Of a DNA stretch of 45,136 nt, positions 35,858 through 44,024 are shown piece by piece (the stretch's first letter is position 1; every line of letters begins with the position of its first letter). The stretch is from Rhizocola hellebori (GTDB taxonomy: Bacteria; Actinomycetota; Actinomycetes; Mycobacteriales; Micromonosporaceae). Under the pieces are notes generated by a model, which was given only the letters and a program-made list of their open reading frames with translations, was not told the origin of the DNA and searched no databases. Made by a program: the position numbers and the translations under genes. The stretch lies in the NCBI RefSeq assembly GCF_016862955.1, contig NZ_BONY01000076.1, forward strand, positions 1 to 45,136, in the 5' to 3' direction.

Positions 35858-38692
35858 GTGGGCTACCGTGCGTTCGGGCGGTACGTTCAGATTCGTCGGG
35901 ACCGATACCTGTCGACGGAGGGTGGTGCAGCATTGGCAGAACCGGCAGTGCGCCGTACGAACAGGAATTGGCTGTTGGCCCTTGGCCCGGTGGTCGCGGC
36001 GGCCATCGGTGCCCTCACGAATCTGATCACTGCCACTTGGAATTGGTGGTTCTTCGCGGTGCTCGTGGCTCTGGTCGGCGCGGGATCGACAGTCGTAGTG
36101 TTCGGCGAAAATTGGATAGGGCGTCGCGACCCGGGGCAGTCGCTGGCTTCCTTGCCCGCGATCCCGGCGGCATCGCCGGGATCGACTGTGACATCGGCCT
36201 GGCTGGACGTACCCGCACGTAACCTCCATTTCATCGGCCGTGCCGATCTGTTACGGCAGCTCGAGATCAGCCTGAGCGCCCGTGACCACCTTGCCGCCGT
36301 CATACCCCATGCCTTGTATGGGCTTGGTGGTGTGGGCAAGACCCAGCTCGCCATTGAGTACGCCGTGCGGCACGCCAGCGACTACGACTTGGTCGCCTGG
36401 CTGCCAGCCGAGCAGGCCGATCTGCTTCGCGCTTCCTATCAACGGCTGGCGGACAGGATGGGAATCGCGTACACCGATGACGCTTCGCGTACTATCGATG
36501 CCGTCCGGGATGCGCTGCGCCGCGGGGAGCCGTACCGACGCTGGTTGTTGATCTTCGACAATGCCGAGAATCCTGAATCGGTTCGTCCCTATCTGCCTCA
36601 GCCCCACGCCGCCGAGACTGCCGGACAGGTTCTGGTCACCTCTCGCAATCGCACCTGGGGCCAGGTCGCGCGCACGGTCGAGGTCGACGTGCTCAAGCGC
36701 CAGGAAAGCCTCGAACTCATCCAGCACCGGTTGGCCCACGTGTCCGAACGTGATGCTGATCGATTGGCCGAGCATCTGGGGGATCTGCCGTTGGCCCTGG
36801 AACAAGCGGCGGCATGGATCAGCAACACGGGCGGCTCGGCGAACGAATACATCGAGCTTCTTGACCGTCGTATGCGAGACCTGTTGCGGGCCAACAAGCC
36901 CACCGACTATCCATTGTCTGTCGCCGCCACCTGGGACCTCTCCCTAGCCACGCTGAATGAGTCAGACCCGGCCGCGGTTCAGCTGCTCGAGCTATGCGCG
37001 TACTTTGGGCCGGAGCCCATCGCACGAGACTTGCTCCACTTGACGCATACCGCATCCGCAATTCCGGCCGCGCTTACAGCCGCCCTCGCCGACGCTCTGC
37101 TGCTCGGCGCGGCGTTCAACAAAATTGGCAGCCTGTCACTGGCCAAAATCGACGGACAACGGCACACCATTCAGCTGCACCGCCTAGTCCAGGCGTTCCT
37201 GCGCAGCCGCCTAACCGATTCGGATGCAGCCATAATGCGTGCCACCGCCCAGCAAATCCTCGCTGCCGCAATATCTAGTATCGACTTCGTAGACTCGCCC
37301 CTCGAACAAGTCAACTTGGAATGGGTCGCTCCGCATTTCCTCTGGGCTGGATGCCTCGACAGCGACGAAGCGGCGGTCCGGCAGATCATCATCCACCAGG
37401 TCCGCTACCGGTTCCTGCGCGGTGACCACGCAACCTGCCGCAGCCTGTGCGAACAGGCGCTGCAACGATGGGCACCGCGCCTAGGCCCGGACCACCGCCA
37501 GGTGCTTGAGCTGCGCCACAGACTTGGCGACACCCTGCGCTGGCTCGGCGAGACCAAGCAGGCCCGCGAGATCGACCAGGACACGCACACCCGTGCCCAC
37601 CAATCGTTCGGTCCAGAGGACTCCCTGACCCTACGATCGGCCGCGGCAATCGCCAGCGACATGCGCCTGGCCGGCGAGTACTGGACGGCACACGACCTAG
37701 ATCGAGCCACGCTTGCGGCTCACCTGGCCATTGCCAGGCCCAACCAATTCCTGGTCACCTCGGCCCGCAACAACCTCGCAATCGACCTGCGCTTCCTCGG
37801 CAGGTTCGACGAAGCCTTAGCCCTTGACCAGGAGAACGCACAGCTGTGCCTGAAATCCCATGGCACCGAGGACTGGCGCACCCTATTCTTCGCCGCCGCA
37901 ACCGGGTGCGATCACTACTACCTGGGCCATTACCCAACCGCCCTGGAGATCCTCGCCGACACGACAGCGAAAATGAATGCCCGACCCAGCGCCTCTCTAT
38001 TCACCCACGTCGTCTGGAACCGCTGGCACGCCCTGACGCTGCGCGCGGTCGGCCGTACAGAGCAAGCCATATCCGCCGGACAACACGCCCTCGACCGATA
38101 TCGGGCAGCATTTGGAGACACCCTCGCCGAGACCGCCATGATGCGAATGAGCCTGGCGAACATTACCCGCGCAGCCGACCCGAAGCGGGCCAGCGATATA
38201 GCTACCAGCGCCCTGATTGACCATCAACGGCTACTCGGCGAAGCCCACCCCACCACCGGCGCGGCCCTGAACAACACGGCCATCGCCCTACTGAGAGCCG
38301 GCGATGTGCACAGTGCACGACAGCACGGCGAGCGGGCGTACACGATCCTGTCCGATCATTTCGGTGAAGACCACTGGGCCACGCTGTCCGCCCAAACCAA
38401 CCTTGCCAGTCAACTATCGGCATCTGGGGAGCCCTCACAGGCGCTGAGACTCGGGCAACAAGCCCTTCACAAGCTGACCCACGCCCAAGGCCCAAACCAC
38501 CCCAGCACGCTCGCCTGCGCCAACAACGTAGCCCTCGATCTGCGCGCCACGAACCGCCCGAGGGCGGCCCGTCAGCTCAGAGCCAGCACCCTTGCTTTGC
38601 TTGCCAGCACTCTCGGGGATAACCATCCGTGGACGGTCACCGCACGTCGCCACCGCAGGCTGGACAGCGATATCGAGGTCACCACATTCTGA
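35858..38692 (+). CDS. Membrane-anchored NB-ARC / TPR protein, FxSxx-COOH-system type
   Basis: Up to 944 residues; a TTG at 35932 behind GGAGGG is a plausible later start. A hairpin (LLALGPVVAAAIGALTNLIT; FFAVLVALVGAGSTVVVFG) precedes 'FIGRADLLRQLE', P-loop YGLGGVGKTQ (about 155), Walker B WLLIFDNAEN (about 229) and LVTSRNRTW. 'GDLPLALEQAAAWI' and 'HRLVQAFLR' follow. TPRs fill the last 400 residues and close with HPSTLACANNVALDLRA...LGDNHPWTVTARR...DIE. That ending is characteristic of the TPR protein named in FxSxx-COOH RiPP systems. I find no FxSxx precursor or radical-SAM gene here, so it may be a paralog outside that pathway. The usual TIR head is replaced by membrane helices. Confidence 0.92.
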   Translation: MGYRAFGRYVQIRRDRYLSTEGGAALAEPAVRRTNRNWLLALGPVVAAAIGALTNLITATWNWWFFAVLVALVGAGSTVVVFGENWIGRRDPGQSLASLPAIPAASPGSTVTSAWLDVPARNLHFIGRADLLRQLEISLSARDHLAAVIPHALYGLGGVGKTQLAIEYAVRHASDYDLVAWLPAEQADLLRASYQRLADRMGIAYTDDASRTIDAVRDALRRGEPYRRWLLIFDNAENPESVRPYLPQPHAAETAGQVLVTSRNRTWGQVARTVEVDVLKRQESLELIQHRLAHVSERDADRLAEHLGDLPLALEQAAAWISNTGGSANEYIELLDRRMRDLLRANKPTDYPLSVAATWDLSLATLNESDPAAVQLLELCAYFGPEPIARDLLHLTHTASAIPAALTAALADALLLGAAFNKIGSLSLAKIDGQRHTIQLHRLVQAFLRSRLTDSDAAIMRATAQQILAAAISSIDFVDSPLEQVNLEWVAPHFLWAGCLDSDEAAVRQIIIHQVRYRFLRGDHATCRSLCEQALQRWAPRLGPDHRQVLELRHRLGDTLRWLGETKQAREIDQDTHTRAHQSFGPEDSLTLRSAAAIASDMRLAGEYWTAHDLDRATLAAHLAIARPNQFLVTSARNNLAIDLRFLGRFDEALALDQENAQLCLKSHGTEDWRTLFFAAATGCDHYYLGHYPTALEILADTTAKMNARPSASLFTHVVWNRWHALTLRAVGRTEQAISAGQHALDRYRAAFGDTLAETAMMRMSLANITRAADPKRASDIATSALIDHQRLLGEAHPTTGAALNNTAIALLRAGDVHSARQHGERAYTILSDHFGEDHWATLSAQTNLASQLSASGEPSQALRLGQQALHKLTHAQGPNHPSTLACANNVALDLRATNRPRAARQLRASTLALLASTLGDNHPWTVTARRHRRLDSDIEVTTF

Positions 38693-38879
38693 TTTGTCCA
38701 CAATGGATGCCCACGGCGTCTTGCCGCTGCCACGGCCATATCATTTAGAACCTTGGCGTGCTCGTAGTATTCGGAAGCCTCGAGACCAGACGGAAGCCGA
38801 ACCAAACCGAGACCAGTCGAGCACAGCAAGCACGCCTGGCCACCAGCTACGGCCAGGGCAACAAAGCGGACCACGGCTG

Positions 38880-39490
38880 CCTGCCTCATGGCGACTTGCC
38901 TCGATATCTGTCCAGGCGGCTGCGCACAGGCCGCCAGTTGCGCCGGCCCCGCCGCCAAACCGGGCTACGCAGGAACCGGATTGCCGGAATGGTCAGCATC
39001 CGGCAGCGCCCAGCTGAGGGCACCGACCGCGCCACACTGGGACATTGGGAAGGAGATCTGATCATCGGCCGGAACAACACCAGCGCGATCGGCACACTCG
39101 TGGAACGCAGTACCGGCTGGACGATGCTGGTCCCTTTGCCGCACGGCTACAAGGCCGACCAGATACGCCAGCCGCTGAACGATCAGCTGCTACGGCTGCC
39201 GGCGCAGCTGCGCCGATCGCTGACACGGGATCAAGGGCCGCAGATGCGCGACTGGAAGGATATAGCCGCCGCGACAGGCATCGACACTTTCTCTGCGATC
39301 CACATTCACCATGGCAGCTAGGCGTCAACAAATACCAACGGCCCACTGCGCCAATACTTTCCCAAAGGAACAGACCTGAGTACTCACAGTGCCGAACACC
39401 TCGAAAACGTGGCAACAGAACTCAACAACCGGCAACGCAAAGGTTAGGATTCCACACGCCGATAGAAGCCATCGGACCACTGCTGTTGCG
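38880..39490 (+). pseudogene. Decayed IS30-family transposase
   Basis: Readable pieces lie in different frames: RRLRTGRQLRRPRRQTG, then MVSIRQRPAE...HWEGDLIIGRNN...AIGTLVERSTG...RRSLTRDQG (all frame of 38758-39321). The next piece, FLCDPHSPWQLGVNK, and the piece QYFPKGTDLSTHSAEHLENV each sit in a new frame. These are consecutive motifs of the IS30 catalytic domain. At least two frameshifts, and loss of the glutamate expected in 'N-E-N-T-N-G', make it non-functional. The N-terminal half is missing and no inverted repeats were found. Confidence 0.88.
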
Positions 39491-39604
39491 ATCACCGTAA
39501 GAATCCGCCGTTCCCCTTAGGACGCAAGCTGCTGTGCGTATAGAGCGGTCTCGGTGATGACGCCGAGGCTCAAGTGACGCTAGTGCCGGTGCGTGCGGCC
39601 GGTG

Positions 39605-40042
39605 TCAGTCGGATCCGGACTCCGGTGACGCGGATAGGGTTTTTCGAAGACTGCCCACCATATCGAAGGCGGGGTTGTCGTCAGTGGAGGCGTCGTTCCA
39701 AAGGCCGTGCCACTCGGAGTCCTCGGCCATGATCCGGTCGAGGGCGCGCACCGCGAGTGTCGGCAGATCGTGAGGCAACCCCAGCCGATCCCCGCTGCGG
39801 AGGAAGTCGGGTGCGTACGCGGAGTTGATGGCTTGACCGGTAGGAAGCCGGGCAGCCACGACGGCCGCTGCGGCGATCGCTTCGCAGGCCAGATCGGAGT
39901 CGAGATAGCCTTCCTCATCGGCGGCGGCACCAAGCGCATTACGGATCAGCGCCGGACGGTCGCCCGGGTCTGCGCGGTCGAGCTCGCCGCACCAGTCGGC
40001 GGCAGTGTCGTTGTCAAACGGGCCGCTGTCCCAGGTCCCCAT
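39605..40042 (-). CDS. DUF4259 protein
   Basis: 145 residues from ATG 40042 (MGTWDSGPFDNDTAADW); the frame is open further upstream but only the part from MGTWD matches a protein family. The MG-x-W-x-x-G-x-F-x-N-D-x-A-x-D-W opening, the 'EAIAAAAVVAARL' helix and the C-terminal 'ALDRIMAEDSEWHGLW' are the DUF4259 signature. Function unknown; members are often near toxin/immunity loci. The start is divergent from the gene at 40500. Confidence 0.88.
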   Translation of the reverse strand: MGTWDSGPFDNDTAADWCGELDRADPGDRPALIRNALGAAADEEGYLDSDLACEAIAAAAVVAARLPTGQAINSAYAPDFLRSGDRLGLPHDLPTLAVRALDRIMAEDSEWHGLWNDASTDDNPAFDMVGSLRKTLSASPESGSD

Positions 40043-40184
40043 CGGTGTCCTCCGCGAGGTCGATTGAGCCCGTATTCTGGCACAAGCGCTGCCGTTGCGA
40101 TCAGGCCTGGCACGCTCACCCAGCTTTTGCTGCCGTTTGGCCATACAGCGGCGACGCCGACCGATGGACGTTCCTTCTGTGACG

Positions 40185-40240
40185 GGGGAGTGGATCGCGC
40201 TCGCTGCGCTCGCGATCGCTGTCCGGTGCGGGTTGGGTTG
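40185..40240 (+). repeat. Intergenic hairpin repeat
   Basis: GATCGCG (40193-40199) pairs with CGCGATC (40211-40217) around CTCGCTGCGCT, followed by GTCCGGTGCGGGTTGGG. It is the third copy of the hairpin seen at 3297 and 18872. The rest of 40043-40499 holds no gene. Confidence 0.65.
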
Positions 40241-40499
40241 TGAGACGGGTGCCGGCTGTCCGATAAGGCCGCCGATCTGAGATCTCAGCCGAAGCATCGC
40301 GATACTCGGGTGTGGAACTCTGGAGCTGACCGCTGGCCGATCCAGTTTCGCGACCACACGAATGCGCCGCCTGTGATCGACGATCAAGTTCCCGCGCGGT
40401 ATTGAACAGCTCGCACGTTCGATTGGAATTACACGTCGATCATCGCGTTTCGACTAGGTCGACTGTTGGTCAAAGGTCAAGCCATCTAGCGTCTCGCAT

Positions 40500-43331
40500 G
40501 TGAGAGCACATAGGGCATTGTGGATGCTGGCGTTTACAGCTGGAGTATCTGCGATCGGGGTCCTTGTGGGGCTAGCCACCGAGCAGGCCTCCGCGCAGCA
40601 ACGCTGGCCCGGGTGGCTGGAGTTGGTGCGAGTTCATCCGTGGCGATCCTTGGCGGTCTTCACCGCGATTGCGATGGGCTCGGCGGTGCTGATCGCGGCA
40701 CTGCCTAGGCGGGCGCGAAGCGATGTGGAATATGAGCTTTCCAGCGGTATATATGAGCCACAGCGGCAGTGCGGGCGGCTGGTAGATGCTGACGGGCAGG
40801 AGGCGCCTGAACACCCCCGCAACGGGCTGCCACGTGACACTGCGACGTTTACTGGCCGGGCTGAAGATCTCGCCCGGATACTGGCGGCGGCGCGGGAGGC
40901 CACCGATGGCCAGCGGACTGTGGCGGTTCATGCGATTGATGGGATGGCGGGTGTCGGTAAGACCACGCTGGTCGTTCATGCCGGTCATCGGTTGGCGAAG
41001 CTGTTTCCCGATGGCCAATTGTTTATCGATCTATACGCGCACACCGCTGGGCATACCCCGGTCGCTCCGTCGGACGCACTGGCATCTTTGCTGCTAGCAA
41101 ACGGGCTGGCACCGCAGCTGCTGCCGGCCACGCTGGAGGAACGAGCGGCGTTGTGGCGTGGCCGGCTGGCAGGAAGGAAGGTCTTGCTGGTCTTGGACAA
41201 TGCTGCCAGCTACGAACAGGTTTTGCCGCTGCTGCCAGGTGCTGGGCAGTGCTTGGTGCTGGTGACCAGCCGCCGCCGATTGGCGGCTTTGGACGCGGTC
41301 GTACTGGCGCTGGACACGTTGCCCGCCGAGCAGGCGAGCAGCCTCTTCGTTCGTCTTTCGGGCCGCGATGTTTCGGAGATGGATCCCATAGAGGTGGACC
41401 AGGTGGTGCGGCTGTGTGGCTGTCTGCCTTTGGCCGTCTCGCTGGTGGCGGGCCGCCTGCGGCATCATCCCACGTGGAAGGGGGCAGATGTCATCGCCGA
41501 TCTCACCGCGACGGAAAGCCGGCTTGAGACGATCCGCGCTGAAAGCAAGGCGGCAGCCGCAGCGTTTGATCTGTCGCATCGGTACCTGCCGGCAGAGCGT
41601 CAGCTACTGTTTCGGCGTTTGGGTCTTCACCCAGGTGCAGACGTCGACGCGTACGCAGCGGCAGCGTTGGCCGATCTACCGTTGCTCCGAGTTCAGGAGC
41701 ATCTTGAACTGCTTTACGACGAACACCTTCTGGAAGAGCCCAGCCGCGGCCGGTACCGCATGCACGACCTCGTTCGAGACTATTCACGAACGTTGGCGGC
41801 TACCGAGGAGGCACATCAACGCGATCTCGCCCGTGAACGGCTCTACGACTACTACCAGTCCACCGCCGCGCTCGCTGATCAGCAAATCGCTAGAGATCCG
41901 CGCGTGGCGTCCGCCGCACCCGCAAACTGGGCGGGCACCGCGCCAGACGTGTCCACGATCCACCGGGCACTAGTGTGGATGCGCTCAGAACAGGCCAACC
42001 TTTTCGACTGCATACGGGCAGCGCAAAAAGACGCACGACACCGCCGAGTCGTCGGCTTGGCCAGCGCTGCGGCGGGCTACCTGTTCCACGACGGACTGTA
42101 CAGACCAGCGGCCGAGCTACACCGCGCGGCGATCAGCGCGGCACAAGCCGTCGGCGACCAATCAGGCGAGGCCGGAGCCTATTACGATCTCGCTCCCATG
42201 CTCTACTGCACCGGCGACACCGAAGGAGCCGCTGCAGCACTGCGGCGGGCAGTGGACATGTATCGGGAGATCGGCCAGCCACTAGGCGAGGCCAACTCCC
42301 TCAAAGAACTCGCCTTCGTCACACACGTTGCCGGCGATTCCGCAACCGCAAAACCCATGCAGGAAGAGGCGGTAGCTCTCTATCAAGAGCTCGGCCAGCC
42401 CCTGGGTGAAGCCAACGCCCTCAACTACCTCGGCTACACCCTTCTAGCCGACGACTATGCCGGCGCCATCGACGCTCTAACCCGCTCCCTTGGGATTTAT
42501 CGTCAGCTAAACGATCGTCATGGGACGGCAGACGCCTTGCAGCATCTCGGCGACGCATGGTCCTGCACCGGGCAGCTCGCCCGGGCAGTCGAGGCGAACG
42601 AACAAGCACTGCCTATCTTCCGCGAACTCGGTGACAGACTCCGAGAACGCAACGCGCTCCTGAGCCTGGCGTATGCGCTTCGCCTGCTCGGAGATTTTCA
42701 GCGGGCGAACTCAGTCGCCGAAGAAGCGTTGGCCATCTGCCGCGATCTTGGCGAATGGAGCGGCGAAGTACATTGCCTTACTACCCTGGCTGCATTGCGG
42801 CTGTCGACCGGAAATCCCCAGGACGCCATCACCATGCTCGCCGGACCCTTGCGCTTCTACCACGATCAACAAAACGAGACTGCGTACGCCACCACGCTCG
42901 ACTACCTCGCGCAGGCCCACAATGCCCTTGGCGACCACGCCAAAGCCGACGAACTGTGGCAGCTAGCACTGCAGATCTACCGACGACTCAATGAGCGACT
43001 CGGACATGCCGAAGTTCTCAACAACCTAGGCGCACTCAACCTCGAACTTGGCGATCTCCAGCAAGCACAGCGCTACCACCAGAACGCGCTACAAATAGCA
43101 CGCGAAATTCACGCTCCCATCGAGGAAGCACACGCATTACGCGGACTCGGCCGCTGCGCTTTACGCCACAACGAGATCGACACCTCACTCGACCAGCTAC
43201 GGCAAGCACAACGGATATTCGAACAGACCGGCGCATACCAGAGCAAGGAAGTCGCCATCGAAATCATTGACATCAGCAGGACCAACTCCAAACGACGAAG
43301 CCCAATCGGCAAATGGATCAGGCGAATCTGA
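40500..43331 (+). CDS. Membrane-anchored NB-ARC / TPR STAND protein (MHD type)
   Basis: 943 residues, GTG start. Two hydrophobic helices (about 8-28 and 48-67) precede 'FTGRAEDLARIL', P-loop DGMAGVGKTTL (about 147), Walker B VLLVLDNAASYEQV (about 228), LVTSRRRLAAL and 'CGCLPLAVSLVA'. A canonical MHDLVRDY motif at about 420 fits the nucleotide-state switch of NB-ARC proteins. This NB-ARC type is the one found in SARP-family regulators (AfsR-like), here without a DNA-binding head. The last 400 residues are TPRs of the GEA-x-x-L-x-x-LG type. It is an alternative lineage to the three HPDTL-type TPR proteins in this window. Confidence 0.92.
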   Translation: MRAHRALWMLAFTAGVSAIGVLVGLATEQASAQQRWPGWLELVRVHPWRSLAVFTAIAMGSAVLIAALPRRARSDVEYELSSGIYEPQRQCGRLVDADGQEAPEHPRNGLPRDTATFTGRAEDLARILAAAREATDGQRTVAVHAIDGMAGVGKTTLVVHAGHRLAKLFPDGQLFIDLYAHTAGHTPVAPSDALASLLLANGLAPQLLPATLEERAALWRGRLAGRKVLLVLDNAASYEQVLPLLPGAGQCLVLVTSRRRLAALDAVVLALDTLPAEQASSLFVRLSGRDVSEMDPIEVDQVVRLCGCLPLAVSLVAGRLRHHPTWKGADVIADLTATESRLETIRAESKAAAAAFDLSHRYLPAERQLLFRRLGLHPGADVDAYAAAALADLPLLRVQEHLELLYDEHLLEEPSRGRYRMHDLVRDYSRTLAATEEAHQRDLARERLYDYYQSTAALADQQIARDPRVASAAPANWAGTAPDVSTIHRALVWMRSEQANLFDCIRAAQKDARHRRVVGLASAAAGYLFHDGLYRPAAELHRAAISAAQAVGDQSGEAGAYYDLAPMLYCTGDTEGAAAALRRAVDMYREIGQPLGEANSLKELAFVTHVAGDSATAKPMQEEAVALYQELGQPLGEANALNYLGYTLLADDYAGAIDALTRSLGIYRQLNDRHGTADALQHLGDAWSCTGQLARAVEANEQALPIFRELGDRLRERNALLSLAYALRLLGDFQRANSVAEEALAICRDLGEWSGEVHCLTTLAALRLSTGNPQDAITMLAGPLRFYHDQQNETAYATTLDYLAQAHNALGDHAKADELWQLALQIYRRLNERLGHAEVLNNLGALNLELGDLQQAQRYHQNALQIAREIHAPIEEAHALRGLGRCALRHNEIDTSLDQLRQAQRIFEQTGAYQSKEVAIEIIDISRTNSKRRSPIGKWIRRI

Positions 43332-43683
43332 TCAGCCCCGAACGCTCAAGGGATCGAACCGTGACCGTCCGGTGACGGTTCCCCGCCGACAGCGCCGAGA
43401 AAGATCGGGTCGGCGCGCCGTGATCGTCCTTCGCTGTGATGTATCCCGCTGAAGGGACACGTCATAGGCGATGTGATGCCCGGCTGCGGGAGGGAACGTC
43501 GATGCAACCGACGGCTGACAATCCTGCGAGCGGCCAGGGCGTGGCATCCGGTACGCGGCAACAGGTTGCGGGACGGCCGCGTCACCAGGCCGAGGACATG
43601 GCGCGAGACGGGACCGGGCGACGGCGGCCTGCCGACGTGTGTTTTGGGTGCCTGCCCCACGACCAGATCTCGCGGAGATGCAC

Positions 43684-43908
43684 ATGAGCCTGCTGATCAC
43701 CACAGCGGCGAAACGGCGCGATCTCATTGCGCTGCTTCGCGACTTCAACTCCTGACCGATCTACATCGAGCGCGACCCGTTCGGCGACCTCTACTATCCC
43801 ATCGCCGAGGTGACCTACCCCGACTTCGTGCTGATCGCGATCGACGAGGAGGAGCCGAATCGTTTGGTGGCCAGAGGTTACAGTGTCCCTTTGGCCACCA
43901 AACGATGA
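43684..43908 (+). pseudogene. Fragment with in-frame stop, resembling a GNAT N terminus
   Basis: From ATG 43684 one frame runs 75 codons, broken once by TGA at 43753-43755: MSLLITTAAKRRDLIALLRD...FNS|stop|PIYIERDPFGDLYYPIAE...VLIAIDEEEPNRLVARGYSVP. The pattern 'FN-x-W-P-x-x-x-x-x-D-P...YP-x-F-x-L...D...VARG-x-S-VP' recalls the N-terminal part of an actinobacterial GNAT acetyltransferase group, in which the stop would replace a Trp (TGG to TGA). The acetyl-CoA-binding part is absent. It ends within the inverted repeat at 43859-43906. Confidence 0.45.
43859..43906. terminator. Perfect 15-bp inverted repeat
   Basis: ATCGTTTGGTGGCCA (43859-43873) and its exact reverse complement (43892-43906) are separated by 18 bases. 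It lies between the GNAT-like fragment (+) and the propeller gene (-), so a bidirectional terminator is the simplest reading. The lack of a T-run and the perfect arms also allow an insertion-sequence end or invertible site. Confidence 0.6.
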
Positions 43909-44024
43909 CCGCCCGGTGTGCAGCCAGTCGATGAGGTCGGGAAAGGCCAGTTCGACCCCGCGGCCTTGGTAGCCGCCGGGCCGAATAGCCCGCGCCCCGC
44001 CCGGTAACTGCCGAATCGGGCGGA

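Noticed and set aside
43753-43755. Selenocysteine codon (TGA) in the GNAT-like fragment
   Set aside because: No selenocysteine insertion hairpin directly after it. The related pattern expects Trp, so TGG to TGA mutation is simpler. The downstream catalytic part is also missing.
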